64,000 bases of DNA from Mongoliitalea lutea (GTDB taxonomy: Bacteria > Bacteroidota > Bacteroidia > Cytophagales > Cyclobacteriaceae): the NCBI RefSeq assembly GCF_014652135.1, contig NZ_BMYF01000005.1, positions 124,001 through 188,000 of the forward strand, in the 5' to 3' direction. The translations under genes and the position numbers were made by a program. This document shows positions 24,595 through 33,817 of the stretch, piece by piece (within the stretch, counting starts at the first letter, position 1; each line of letters opens with the position of its first letter). The notes beneath the pieces were generated by a model. That model worked only from the letters and a program-made list of their open reading frames with translations, ran no database searches and was not told the origin of the DNA.

Positions 24595-25203
24595 TTAATC
24601 TAGATCTTTGAAAACCCATTCTAGGTCTAATTCGAAGCCTTTGATGACAGCGGAAGGAACTATATGCCCCATAGTGTAAAGCTTAGATGGGAGGTAGTTC
24701 CCCTCAAATAATGTGTAAATGAACAGGGTTTTTTCTGATGGATGGATAATCCAGTACTCTTGGACGCCTGCTTCTAGGTAAACCTCGTATTTATGGATCA
24801 ATTCTTTTTGGTTATTACTAGGAGAAAGTATTTCAACAATTAAATCAGGAGCTCCAAGGCAGCCCATCTCATCTAACTTATCCAAATCGCACACTACACA
24901 AATATCAGGCTGCACCACAGTAAAAATATCTTCATTCTTTTTGGATTTGATCGGAAGCCTAACATCGAACGGTGCTATAAACACTTTACATTTTTTACCT
25001 TCGAAAAATTGAGCCAACTTTCTAGCAACTTTTAAACTAACCTCTTGATGGATTCTCCTTGGTGCAGCAGCCTGCCTAAAGATTTTTCCTTTGATCAGCT
25101 CTACCATTTCATCCATCTCCCATGTCAGATAGTCTGCATAGCTGAACCTATCATAGGTAGCCTCTGGCTCATTCAAGAAGTTTTTTTTATCCTTGGTCTC
25201 CAT
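24595..25203 (-). CDS. Uma2 family putative endonuclease (DUF820)
   Basis: A 202-residue cytosolic protein with the Uma2/DUF820 fold, which belongs to the PD-(D/E)xK nuclease superfamily. Family landmarks are YLTWEMDEMVELIKG near the N terminus, PDICVV, the core PDLIVEILSPSN (Asp and Glu of the catalytic site, about 120-131) followed by HKYEVYLEAGVQEYWII. Biological roles of Uma2 proteins are largely unknown. It lies between two repeats inside the xylan locus, convergent with the sensor gene, and has no obvious link to xylan use. It is probably a passenger gene. Confidence 0.9.
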   Translation of the reverse strand: METKDKKNFLNEPEATYDRFSYADYLTWEMDEMVELIKGKIFRQAAAPRRIHQEVSLKVARKLAQFFEGKKCKVFIAPFDVRLPIKSKKNEDIFTVVQPDICVVCDLDKLDEMGCLGAPDLIVEILSPSNNQKELIHKYEVYLEAGVQEYWIIHPSEKTLFIYTLFEGNYLPSKLYTMGHIVPSAVIKGFELDLEWVFKDLD

Positions 25204-25323
25204 AGAGCTAATTTACAAAATATTCCAATTACTTTATTTCCACGACTATAACATTTCAATGGTTTAACAAAGGGAATTGAAAAAATGATTTTTAAAATTC
25301 GATTTTATCAAGTCTTTAGACTG

Positions 25324-25359
25324 AGTTAACCTACGCTTCAAAAAAAGCGCAGGTTAACT
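25324..25359. terminator. Strong hairpin after the CE1-like esterase gene
   Basis: The arms AGTTAACCTACGCTT (25324-25338) and AAGCGCAGGTTAACT (25345-25359) pair over 15 bp with one mismatch, which is a wobble pair on one strand; the loop is CAAAAA. The hairpin starts 8 bases after the minus-strand stop codon at 25368. There is no long T run after it, so it may be an RNA-stabilising or bidirectional terminator hairpin. Confidence 0.6.
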
Positions 25360-25367
25360 ACTCTCCC

Positions 25368-26204
25368 CTAAAATATCTCTTGTGCAAAGAAATACAGCTC
25401 ATTTTTCCAATACTTAAAGTCATGGTAGTGATTGGGAAGGATTCGGTAGGAATGGGGAACACCTTTTTCTGTTAAGAATTCATGCGCCCCTGTGGTTACA
25501 TTCAGCAAATTATCCTTATCTCCACAACTCAAAAACAACAACTTCAAATTAGACTTAGTGACTTCAGGTCTCGGAAGCAAAGCATCTCCTCTCTTAGTAT
25601 TTGGTGCTGGAGAAAACGCTCCTACCCAAGCAAAATGCTCTGGGTTGCCCAATCCAAAATTCATGGATTGACCTCCACCCATGGATAAACCGGCAACAGC
25701 TCTATTTTCCACTCCTGGCTTCACTTTATAATTCTTCTCAATGTAAGGAATCAAATCCTTCAACAAATCATCTTCAAAAGTAGTGAATGCTTTTACCGGT
25801 TCAGCTCCGAAAATATCACCTTCTGCACGATCATTTTTCATAGCACGACCATTGGGCAACACAATAATCATAGGCTTAGCTTTATTCGATGCATAAAGAT
25901 TGTCTAGGATCACATTTGGAGTACCATGATCAAGCCACTCACGCTCATCTCCACCTATGCCATGCAATAAGTAAAGCACAGGATACGCTTGATTTGGATC
26001 ATAATTCGGCGGCAGGTAAATATTCGCTTTTCTATCGACTCCGACTGTTTGCGAGGGATACATAAACTCTTTGACTTCGCCTTGTGGATTGCCAGATACA
26101 GGCTTATCAAAGCCCTCTGGTGCAATCAAGTAATCTGATTGCCCACTTGCCAAATTTGAAATCGCCAAGCTGAGCAATATAGCCGTAATTTTAAGTGCTT
26201 TCAT
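25368..26204 (-). CDS. CE1-like secreted esterase (acetylxylan/feruloyl esterase type)
   Basis: The start is taken at ATG 26204 (MKALKITAILLSLAISNLASG), giving 278 residues and a clear signal peptide; the upstream frame adds 18 residues before it. It is an alpha/beta hydrolase of the esterase-D / feruloyl-esterase family: YLLHGIGGDEREW near 95-107, nucleophile in GLSMGGGQ near 170-177, and a final His in NHYHDFKYW. Such enzymes remove feruloyl or acetyl groups from arabinoxylan. It is the last gene of the xylan minus-strand arm and is separated from the oxidoreductase gene by a repeat-rich gap of 420 bases, so it may have its own promoter. Confidence 0.9.
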   Translation of the reverse strand: MKALKITAILLSLAISNLASGQSDYLIAPEGFDKPVSGNPQGEVKEFMYPSQTVGVDRKANIYLPPNYDPNQAYPVLYLLHGIGGDEREWLDHGTPNVILDNLYASNKAKPMIIVLPNGRAMKNDRAEGDIFGAEPVKAFTTFEDDLLKDLIPYIEKNYKVKPGVENRAVAGLSMGGGQSMNFGLGNPEHFAWVGAFSPAPNTKRGDALLPRPEVTKSNLKLLFLSCGDKDNLLNVTTGAHEFLTEKGVPHSYRILPNHYHDFKYWKNELYFFAQEIF

Positions 26205-26274
26205 GGGTTGTTTGGATTTATTTATTGTTGATTGTATTAGTTTTTGGTACAAAGACACAAAGGGAGGGTTGTTT

Positions 26275-26612
26275 TAGATCTTAGCCCCGAGGGATCGGGG
26301 AGATTTTAGATTTATGTCACTCGATTCCAGCATCTCTCTGTCTCTTTGTCTCGTCCTGAAAATACTTGACATTTTTTTAGAATAATTGACTCTTTACAAG
26401 ACCTTAATATATCGCCGCTAGGCATATATCAACTTATATCGCGTCAGCATATATCAATCTCTACCCCATAAAATCTCTCATTGTCTTAAGTTGGCTCTTG
26501 ATTTTGTCTCTTGCTTCTTGATTCTTGTTTCTTGCTTCTTCCTTTTAAATTCCTTCCCCGCAACCTGGCCCCTCGCTAAAAAGCTATAAAAATAGCTTTT
26601 CTTAACGCTCGG
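26275..26612. repeat. Repeat-rich gap, including hairpin repeat copy 2
   Basis: The 420-base gap between the esterase and oxidoreductase genes contains three items. At 26275-26312 is a copy of the AGATCTTAGCCCCGAGGG element seen at 24541. At about 26408-26460 two tandem phrases share TATATCG...GCATATATCAA. At 26557-26612 is an inverted copy of the 2571-2627 element (CGCAACCTGGCCCCTCGC, hairpin AAAAGCTAT-AAAA-ATAGCTTTT, AACGCTCGG). TTCTTG-type phrases at 26508-26540 recall those at 7532. No gene seen. Confidence 0.7.
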
Positions 26613-26624
26613 TCCTCCTTTCTC

Positions 26625-28109
26625 TCACACCTTATAATACTCCTCCCATCCTTTTCTCGGCGGGGTACCATTCAGGAGTTGATTGGCTAGATCGTGGTTG
26701 GTGATTACTTTCTTTTCCCGATCAAACTTTAAGTTAGCATTCATCTGCTGGGCTAAAACTCCCAGTGAGAACACCTGACTCAGTGGTCCGGTCACTTCAA
26801 ATGGAGATCTTGTCTCTTCTTCTCCTTTTACTGCGAGTAAGAAATTAGCAAAATGGTTAGAAGAACTTTTTGGCACCTCTGGAAGGCTACTCTTCATATC
26901 ATTGGCAGCTTCTTCTGGAATAATAGAAAGCGTACTACCATGAGACCCTCCTTTGAACGTAAGTTCTTTGCTGTAAATGATTTTCCCAGGATTCAAGGTT
27001 CTCTGCTCAATCTGACCCGTACCAGCAGCAGGTATATCCGCACTCAATTCAGAAACACCATATCCCTCAGGTAAGATTGGTAAATTCTCCAAGCCATCAT
27101 ACCAAGTCACCGTAACTGCTGGCATTTCTTTTCTTTTGGGGAATTTAAAATCAAGTGTAGTTGCCTGTGGAAAAAACAATGGGTTATGGCCATCTAATTT
27201 CACAGCATTGATTTCCTCAGGAAGCCCCAACTCTAAGTATCTATGAAAACTATCCATGATATGTGCGCCCCAGTCTCCTAAAGCACCCATCCCAAATTCA
27301 TACCAGCACCTCCACTGACCATTGGCAAAATCTTTGTTGAAATCATGATGTTCAGCAGTCGTGAGCCATAAATCCCAGTCAAGGGTCTCGGGGATTGGCT
27401 CTGATTTAGGAAAACTACTCATACTAGTATCCCAGCCATGCCACCTTCTTCTACTATTCATATGGCAAGCAATGGAGGTTACATCCTTGATAATTCCTGC
27501 ATCTTTCCATGCTTTAAATTGGAAAGAGTTGGCCTCCGAGTGCCCTTGATTACCCATTTGTGTAACTAATCCATATTTCTGAGCTGCTTGCATCAATAAC
27601 TCATTTTCCTGAAATGTTCTTGCTAGAGGCTTTTCTACATAGACCGGCTTTCCGGATTTCAAGGCATGCATGGTAATCGGGAAATGGGAAAAATCAGGCG
27701 TACAAATGACCGCTGCATCAAACTGAACTTCATTTTGATCGAAAAGGGCTCTGAAATCTGTAAAACGAGCTGCTTTCTTGTGTTTTTCTACTATTGCTCT
27801 GGTGTGAGAAGCCCCCATATCCACATCACAAAGTGCCACAACATTGGATAATCCTGTTCTATCAAAATCATTGATCACTTGCTCTCCCCTATTTCCTATA
27901 CCAATACAGGCTAGATTTACTCTATCACTTGGAACCTTGGATGCCATTTGAACAATTTCACCAGCTTTGTTTCTAATTTCTGGTTTGGAAAAAAGTACAT
28001 GGCTAGGAATGATGTGGATAGCCCCTAAAGCCAAGGCTCCTTTTTTCAAAAACCCTCGTCTGGTAGGTTCTTGAAATGATTGATCTTTATTGGATTCTAC
28101 CTTTTTCAT
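26625..28109 (-). CDS. Gfo/Idh/MocA family oxidoreductase, Tat-exported
   Basis: The start is ATG 28109 (MKKVESNKDQSFQEPTRRGF), giving 494 residues. The N terminus carries a twin-arginine signal (TRRGFLKKGALALGA), so it is exported folded with its NAD(P) cofactor already bound. The Rossmann fold has ACIGIGNRGEQV, and the family EKP motif is seen in YVEKPLART. The C-terminal domain has the HMNSRRRWHGWD and GDWGAHIMDSFH blocks typical of the exported Bacteroidota subgroup. Substrates of this subgroup are mostly unknown; sugar oxidation or NAD-dependent glycoside cleavage of GH109 type are the options. It follows the GH10 gene in the same direction. Confidence 0.88.
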   Translation of the reverse strand: MKKVESNKDQSFQEPTRRGFLKKGALALGAIHIIPSHVLFSKPEIRNKAGEIVQMASKVPSDRVNLACIGIGNRGEQVINDFDRTGLSNVVALCDVDMGASHTRAIVEKHKKAARFTDFRALFDQNEVQFDAAVICTPDFSHFPITMHALKSGKPVYVEKPLARTFQENELLMQAAQKYGLVTQMGNQGHSEANSFQFKAWKDAGIIKDVTSIACHMNSRRRWHGWDTSMSSFPKSEPIPETLDWDLWLTTAEHHDFNKDFANGQWRCWYEFGMGALGDWGAHIMDSFHRYLELGLPEEINAVKLDGHNPLFFPQATTLDFKFPKRKEMPAVTVTWYDGLENLPILPEGYGVSELSADIPAAGTGQIEQRTLNPGKIIYSKELTFKGGSHGSTLSIIPEEAANDMKSSLPEVPKSSSNHFANFLLAVKGEEETRSPFEVTGPLSQVFSLGVLAQQMNANLKFDREKKVITNHDLANQLLNGTPPRKGWEEYYKV

Positions 28110-28184
28110 CTTCTTTGATTTATGGTAATTAAAAAACAAGAGCACCTAGCTTTATCCAGCCAAATGCTCCCTTACTAATTTTAC

Positions 28185-29294
28185 TTATCTCCTAATTAGC
28201 CTTTGAACCTCCAAATAGGCAGGTTTTGGCTGCAATTGCTCATCCAACAAGAACGGGAAATGTTTTCTCCCCGGAGTATCCAACCAAGAGGCATCATCAC
28301 CAATACCCCAAAATGTAACACCAGTAATAACATCGCTATAGTCCAATAAGACCCTGAATATTTCAGGATAGGCAATCCGCTGCCTCATATTAAACTGTTC
28401 GGTATACGTTGTAGAGCCAGGCTCATTTGGTGATAAATAAACAGATAAATCCAACTCCGTAATCTGAATTTCTACGCCCAATCCTCTAAAAAGCTCCAAG
28501 GTAGTCCGGAGATCTTGAATAGATGTACCCACATTCCAATGACCTTGCAAACCTACTCCATGGATAGGGATATTATTATCTTTTAAGCGCTTTACTAAAT
28601 CAAATATTTTATTACGCTTCCAGCTAAAAATTGAATTGTAATCATTGTAAAATAATTTCGCATCAGGGTCAGCTCTATGCGCATACACGAAAGCTGAGTC
28701 GATGTAAGCTGGCCCCATGATTTTATACCAAGGAGAATCTTCCCTGTAGATGATCTGACCATTTGGATCCCAATCAAACATGGCCTCGTTCACTACATCC
28801 CAAGCATAGACATCGCCTTTGTAGCGAGACACAACTGCCGTAATATGCTCTTCTAATTGTTTCATAGCAACTTCAGGTGTATGAAGTTCTCCATTTTCAT
28901 CGTAAAAAAACCAATCCGGTGTTTGAGAATGCCAAGTCAACGTATGCCCTCTTACCAACATATTGTTTTCTTTGGCAAACTGGATAATTCTATCTGCATT
29001 AGCCCAAGTGTATGTCCCTTTGACGCGCTGTAAAGCGTCAGGCTTCATTACATTTTCAGCAACCAAACTATTAAAATGCTGTATCAAGGCTCGACCATGC
29101 GGCGTACGTGAGTCCATATGGTTGGGAGTAACTGCCGCTCCGATCGGAAAATGGTCTTTAAACAACTCTTTTAATGGAATTGGCTGATTTGAATTATCAA
29201 TCGGATCAGGATCAACATCCTCAGGAGATGAACAACTAATGATTAGCAGCATAATAGCTGCCAACATTGAAAAGTGAAACTTGTAATTTTTCAT
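28185..29294 (-). CDS. GH10 endo-xylanase, lipoprotein
   Basis: A 369-residue GH10 enzyme. The lipobox LIISC predicts lipidation at Cys21, and the following acidic linker (SSPEDVDPDP) is typical of surface-exposed Bacteroidota lipoproteins. Catalytic residues are complete: acid/base Glu170 in WDVVNEAM and nucleophile Glu280 in ITELDLSVY, with GHTLTWHSQ, FYNDYN and GLQGH also present. It is a likely cell-surface xylanase that feeds the SusCD system. It is the last glycoside hydrolase gene at the left end of the minus-strand array. Confidence 0.96.
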   Translation of the reverse strand: MKNYKFHFSMLAAIMLLIISCSSPEDVDPDPIDNSNQPIPLKELFKDHFPIGAAVTPNHMDSRTPHGRALIQHFNSLVAENVMKPDALQRVKGTYTWANADRIIQFAKENNMLVRGHTLTWHSQTPDWFFYDENGELHTPEVAMKQLEEHITAVVSRYKGDVYAWDVVNEAMFDWDPNGQIIYREDSPWYKIMGPAYIDSAFVYAHRADPDAKLFYNDYNSIFSWKRNKIFDLVKRLKDNNIPIHGVGLQGHWNVGTSIQDLRTTLELFRGLGVEIQITELDLSVYLSPNEPGSTTYTEQFNMRQRIAYPEIFRVLLDYSDVITGVTFWGIGDDASWLDTPGRKHFPFLLDEQLQPKPAYLEVQRLIRR

Positions 29295-29368
29295 TTGTGG
29301 TCAAGGTTTAATGGTACTCTTTTTTTAATATTTACTCTTTTGAGATTTACCAGACTTGCCTTTTCAGA

Positions 29369-30742
29369 CTATTTTGCTGTAAATCTCCAATAATCGAAAT
29401 ACAAGATATTGCTTGGTGCTTTGCCTTTGAATACAAAATACAGATCATGCACTCCGCTAACATTTGCAACATCCCCACTCACGATCGACCATCGATCGTC
29501 CCCTCCGGTCAACGGAACAGATACCTCCGTCAACAATTGACCTTCTTTACTTCCTACTCTAACTTCCATACTTACACCACCATTGTGTGTCGTCCCTACC
29601 CTAGCGTAAAATTTGCTAGGTTCCTGATCACGAAAATCAACTCCAACTACTTTTATGTAGGAATCCTGGGTGGTTGCTACCACAAAATTCCCAACCACAG
29701 CATTACTTCTTGCTTTGACACCTTCGGACCAAGCAATCGTTTCTGCTTCATTTTTCACATAAGGATTGATTGAGCCAAGACTTTTAGTAATTCCGGCTGT
29801 CATTTTCATGGGCTTAATCGTCCCATCCGAATTAAATTCAACTTCCTCCACTGCCACGGATCGTGTAAAGCCCCCTCCTCCAGGAAGCGCACCATTATGG
29901 TAAAACAAATAGGTTTTTCCTCTGAAATCTATGATCCCAGGATGATTGGTAAAGCTTCTGCCCTCTGCAGGCATCAATACACCTTGATAGGTCCAAGGAC
30001 CTAGAGGACTTGGACCGGTTGAATAGCCGATGTGCTCTGGCAGTTCCCCACCCGCAAACAGCAGGTAATACAAATCATTACGTTTATACATCCAAGGACC
30101 TTCTTCATAGGTAGTTGGTCTTCTAGGATCCTCTGCTTTTCTTTTTCCGAAAGATTCCACCGTATTGGGGAATTGCCCGATTTCACCATCAATCGAGATC
30201 ATATCTTCGTTGAGCTTGGCATAGTGGCAGACTGGGTTACCCCAATAAATATAGGCCTGCCCATCATCATCAATAAAAACAGCAGGATCAATATCAGCAC
30301 TGCTATTACTGATCAATGGCTTACCTAGTGGATCAATAAAGGGCCCATAAGGACTATCCGATACCGCTACACCAATCCCGTTCCTATTATTCAAATCAGT
30401 GACGGGTACATACAGAAAAAACTTACCATTTCGCTCTATGGCGTGTGGAGCCCAAGCATTGATTTTCCCCCATTGGAAGTCCTTGTAAGAAAGTACCGAT
30501 CCATGGTCTGTCCAGTTGACCATATCTTCTGTAGTATATAGTCTCCAATCATTCATTGTAAACCAGGTAGACTCTGGCTCATCATGGGAGGTGTATAGAT
30601 ATACCTTATCATTGTACACTAAAGGAGCAGGATCTGCAGTGTATGACGTTTGGATAATCGGATTTTGTGCCCAAACACTAGTACCCAGCAAAAAGCTGTA
30701 AATCAAAGCCGTGATATATTTTCTAACCATCATCATTTTCAT
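29369..30742 (-). CDS. GH43 arabinofuranosidase/xylosidase with CBM6
   Basis: 457 residues with a signal peptide ending near SVWAQ. The five-bladed propeller (about 28-320) carries the GH43 triad: base Asp in TADPAP (near 36), modulator Asp in [12 protein letters not shown] (near 150) and acid Glu in [10 protein letters not shown] (near 218). The C-terminal 130 residues form a CBM6-like beta-sandwich ending in [14 protein letters not shown]43-CBM6 enzymes of this type commonly remove arabinose from arabinoxylan; exact specificity cannot be read. It sits 7 bases from the GH97 stop, so co-transcription is likely. Confidence 0.93.
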   Translation of the reverse strand: MKMMMVRKYITALIYSFLLGTSVWAQNPIIQTSYTADPAPLVYNDKVYLYTSHDEPESTWFTMNDWRLYTTEDMVNWTDHGSVLSYKDFQWGKINAWAPHAIERNGKFFLYVPVTDLNNRNGIGVAVSDSPYGPFIDPLGKPLISNSSADIDPAVFIDDDGQAYIYWGNPVCHYAKLNEDMISIDGEIGQFPNTVESFGKRKAEDPRRPTTYEEGPWMYKRNDLYYLLFAGGELPEHIGYSTGPSPLGPWTYQGVLMPAEGRSFTNHPGIIDFRGKTYLFYHNGALPGGGGFTRSVAVEEVEFNSDGTIKPMKMTAGITKSLGSINPYVKNEAETIAWSEGVKARSNAVVGNFVVATTQDSYIKVVGVDFRDQEPSKFYARVGTTHNGGVSMEVRVGSKEGQLLTEVSVPLTGGDDRWSIVSGDVANVSGVHDLYFVFKGKAPSNILYFDYWRFTAK

Positions 30743-30749
30743 TCACTTA

Positions 30750-32756
30750 TCATTCGTGATTAGTCAAAACAAAGCCTCCATTCGGTTGAATAGTGATCGT
30801 AAACTCTCCACTTTTCCCAACATCTACTGTCTGCAAGGTTGGCTGCTTGGCTTTATCATCGTTGTAAAGCAAAACCTTTTTCCCTTGAATCATCGGTAGC
30901 TGTAACTTCACTGTTTGAGGTGTTTTCTCCGCATTGACACCTGCTATATACCAATGCTCTCCCAGTCGTCTGCCTATTACACTGTACTTACCTGGATATC
31001 CTGCGATATAGCGGGTTTCATCCCAAGTAGTCGGTAACTTTTTCAAAAAGTCCAAGACAAATGGCTCTACATCTTCCAAATTGTTAGGAGTCAATCCAAA
31101 CATTTGTACAGGGTTTTGAAAGAGCACTCCTGTCGCTAACTGGAATACATCAGTGGTTAAGCGCTCTTGTCCTTGACGATTGCCTTTGTTAAGAAACTTG
31201 TTGAGCAACACTCCCCCAGACTCCATGCTTGCGACGGAATTTCGAATAAATGGATGAAGCGTGGCATAAAAGGCCTCTTTTTCCCGAGTATCCTGAACAA
31301 AAATCAACATTTCGGAAGCTATGACTGCTTCGCTCCCAACAAAGTTAGGGTACATACGCTCCCAACCTCTCGGCAAGGTTGCGCCATGGAATATGATCAT
31401 CAATTCATGCTCATTCGCTTCTACGAGTATGTCTTCATACAAGCGCATGGTTTCTTGCTTATCCCCGCCAAAAAAGTCTACTTTTAATCCTTTAACACCC
31501 GCTGTTTTTAGCCACTTCATTTCCTTTTTTCTAGCGAATGAAGTATTCATTTTATGCAAAGGCGTTTGAAATGCATCGTTAACAGTACCATTTGAATTAT
31601 ACCAAAGAAATACGTCTACATTTTTACTATTTGCATAGCGAATCAACTCCTCCATTCGATCATATCCGATTCTTTCATCCCACCATGCATCGATCAAAAT
31701 GTATTCAAAACCCATGGCAGCGGCCAGATCAATGTAGGCTACTTGATCTTCATAGTTCATACTATTGTCCTGCCACACAATCCAACTCCAAGTACCTTTT
31801 CCAAACTTGTAGTTAGTAGATGGCTTATACAAAGGATCTACCACATCATTAGGAATGGTAGTTTCAACGATTGGCTTCAGGGAACTTCCTAAAGAAATTG
31901 TTCTCCAAGGAGTATGGCTGGGAAGTCCCAATTGTGCTCCCGAACTACCAAAACCATTGTTTTGCTCTGCTTGAGGATAAGCTACTGTATAAACCCCTTC
32001 CTGAATAGCACTCAAATGTGAAGCCGTATAGTTACTGCCCACCCCTGTCTCAGACAAAAGAACCCAGCCATCATTACCGATTTTGAACAAGCTGGGAAAA
32101 ACATACCCAAAAGGGGCATTGGTGTTTGCTATAGGTTCATCTGCTACATATCCACTTTCATAGCTTGGAGCAGTTCGTGCAAACCCTGTCATTGGGCGCA
32201 TCATGTTGGACAAAAATGCCGTGGAAGCTGATGGAAACTTATAGCCAGTAAGTTCTCTTTCCACTACTATCCCCTTGGTTTCTCCCCACATGGGCAGCTC
32301 ATATCGAAAGGCTATATCATTGTCACTAACTTGAAAATGAACCGAAATCTCTTGATCAGCACTGTTTCTTACAGTGTATGTTAGGGTATTTGCGTGATAT
32401 TGGATAAAGGATTGCTTAATTCTGTCTTGGGTGTAAGATTTCTTTTCCTCTCCTGTATTGGATTTAACAAATGATAATTCTTGAGTAAATGACCCTGCAT
32501 TCGTTACCAGTCCCAAAGGAGATTTTTCCAACATAGATTTCTGCTCAAAGGTTACCGAATAGAATATTTTACCCTCCTCCAGAAACACTTGGACACTAAC
32601 TTGACCATTAGGGCTATCTACCTTGGCTTTTTCTTGAGCACAGGCAAGGGATGGCCCAAGGAGACACAGAAGTACTAGAAAAGCTCCAAGTTGCCTATTG
32701 ATCCCAAGTGGAATGTTCCTAAAGAATCTAGTTACTAAAAGACTATCGAACCGCAT
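30750..32756 (-). CDS. GH97 retaining alpha-glycosidase (alpha-galactosidase type)
   Basis: I choose ATG 32756 (MRFDSLLVTR), 668 residues, with a signal ending near ACAQ; the longer frame runs back through the GH43 gene. The start overlaps the GH43 stop by 14 bases. An N-terminal beta-sandwich domain (45-300) is followed by the barrel with WSWIVWQDNSMNYEDQ near 323-338 and GLKVDFFGGD. The Asp427 in that motif is the position of the nucleophile in retaining GH97 enzymes, most of which act on alpha-galactosides; inverting alpha-glucosidases lack it. In a xylan locus this fits removal of galactose caps from complex glucuronoarabinoxylan. Confidence 0.9.
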   Translation of the reverse strand: MRFDSLLVTRFFRNIPLGINRQLGAFLVLLCLLGPSLACAQEKAKVDSPNGQVSVQVFLEEGKIFYSVTFEQKSMLEKSPLGLVTNAGSFTQELSFVKSNTGEEKKSYTQDRIKQSFIQYHANTLTYTVRNSADQEISVHFQVSDNDIAFRYELPMWGETKGIVVERELTGYKFPSASTAFLSNMMRPMTGFARTAPSYESGYVADEPIANTNAPFGYVFPSLFKIGNDGWVLLSETGVGSNYTASHLSAIQEGVYTVAYPQAEQNNGFGSSGAQLGLPSHTPWRTISLGSSLKPIVETTIPNDVVDPLYKPSTNYKFGKGTWSWIVWQDNSMNYEDQVAYIDLAAAMGFEYILIDAWWDERIGYDRMEELIRYANSKNVDVFLWYNSNGTVNDAFQTPLHKMNTSFARKKEMKWLKTAGVKGLKVDFFGGDKQETMRLYEDILVEANEHELMIIFHGATLPRGWERMYPNFVGSEAVIASEMLIFVQDTREKEAFYATLHPFIRNSVASMESGGVLLNKFLNKGNRQGQERLTTDVFQLATGVLFQNPVQMFGLTPNNLEDVEPFVLDFLKKLPTTWDETRYIAGYPGKYSVIGRRLGEHWYIAGVNAEKTPQTVKLQLPMIQGKKVLLYNDDKAKQPTLQTVDVGKSGEFTITIQPNGGFVLTNHE

Positions 32757-33705
32757 TGACCCCTTCTTTCGTTTGTATGACTTTTTGAATGGTTCCATCC
32801 TCGTTATAGTACATGTAGTCAATACAAATTGACCTCCTATAGCTTCCTCCGGTAGGTAATGCACCATTATGGTAGAAGAAATAATCCTTACCCTTGTAGG
32901 AAATTACCCCAGGGTGGACTGTAAAACTATTCGGAACACTTTCCATGATCGTTCCCTTATGTTCCCAAGGACCTTCCGGACTTGAGGAAATCGCATAATC
33001 TATTTGTTCCGCTTTTTCTCCTTTGCTGGCGTACAATAAGTAATACAAATCATTGCGCTTGTAGACCCAAGGTCCTTCGATGAAATTTTCAGGATTCAAA
33101 TAATTGATTGGCCCAGCCATTTCTATCATGTTATCTTTCAGCTTTGCCCATTTAAGACTTCCATTACCCCAATAGATATATGCTTGACCGTCATCATCTA
33201 TGAATACAGCGGGGTCTATGTCATCCCAACCATGTTCATTATCCTTGGTCATTTCATTGACCACCAATGCTTTTCCAATGGCATCTACAAATGGCCCTGT
33301 TGGTCTATCAGCTACGGCCACACCAATTGCTGCCCCTCCTTGACTATTTTCATCTTGTTTGTGAAATGTAGACACATAGAAGTAAAACTTCCCATCTCGC
33401 TCGGTGCAGTGGGCGGCATAAGCATCTCCGGTAGCCCAAGAAAAGGTTTTGGGTGACACAGGAGCTCCTCTATATTCCCACTTGACCATATCTGTGGATG
33501 AAAAGACCAGCCAATCCTTCATTTCATAATTGGTCGACGTGACAGAGGCAGTATCATGGCTAGTGTATAGATACACGGTATCCTTGTACACAATCGGCGC
33601 TGGATCAGCTGTAAAAAAGTCCTTGATGATAGGATTCTGCGAGAAGCCTATATGAAAATACAGACTGAACGCTATTGTTAACATATATTTGAAGACTATT
33701 TTCAT
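32743..33705 (-). CDS. GH43 glycosidase, single domain
   Basis: 320 residues with a signal peptide (cleavage near IGFSQ). It has only the GH43 propeller. Base Asp is in TADPAP (near 36), modulator Asp in [13 protein letters not shown] (near 165) and acid Glu in FIEGPWVYKR (near 213). It is closely similar to the propeller of the 29369-30742 protein but lacks the CBM6, so the two probably arose by duplication. Likely activity is beta-xylosidase or alpha-L-arabinofuranosidase on oligosaccharides. The GH97 gene overlaps its 3' end. Confidence 0.93.
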   Translation of the reverse strand: MKIVFKYMLTIAFSLYFHIGFSQNPIIKDFFTADPAPIVYKDTVYLYTSHDTASVTSTNYEMKDWLVFSSTDMVKWEYRGAPVSPKTFSWATGDAYAAHCTERDGKFYFYVSTFHKQDENSQGGAAIGVAVADRPTGPFVDAIGKALVVNEMTKDNEHGWDDIDPAVFIDDDGQAYIYWGNGSLKWAKLKDNMIEMAGPINYLNPENFIEGPWVYKRNDLYYLLYASKGEKAEQIDYAISSSPEGPWEHKGTIMESVPNSFTVHPGVISYKGKDYFFYHNGALPTGGSYRRSICIDYMYYNEDGTIQKVIQTKEGVNAVR

Positions 33706-33733
33706 GTGGTTTAGGTTTGAGAGTTGGAAGAAA

Positions 33734-33780
33734 CTTTCCCAGAGTTTTAAACTTTGGGAAAGATTGAGATTAGCTAATCT
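33734..33780. promoter_or_regulatory. Intergenic hairpin and adjacent palindrome
   Basis: CTTTCCCAGAGTTT (33734-33747) pairs with AAACTTTGGGAAAG (33749-33762) over 14 bp with one mismatch. Next to it, AGATTAGCTAATCT (33767-33780) is a perfect 14-bp palindrome. Both lie in the 112-base gap between the GH43-like lipoprotein gene and the next GH43 gene. The first is probably an RNA hairpin (attenuator or processing site); the second could be an operator or a terminator stem. Confidence 0.55.
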
Positions 33781-33817
33781 TTCCTCATTTGGGCTGAAAA
33801 ATTAACCATTTATAAGC

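Noticed and set aside
25290-25308. AAATTCGATTTTA as a further LacI-type operator
   Set aside because: It lacks the outer TG...CA positions shared by the four accepted sites.
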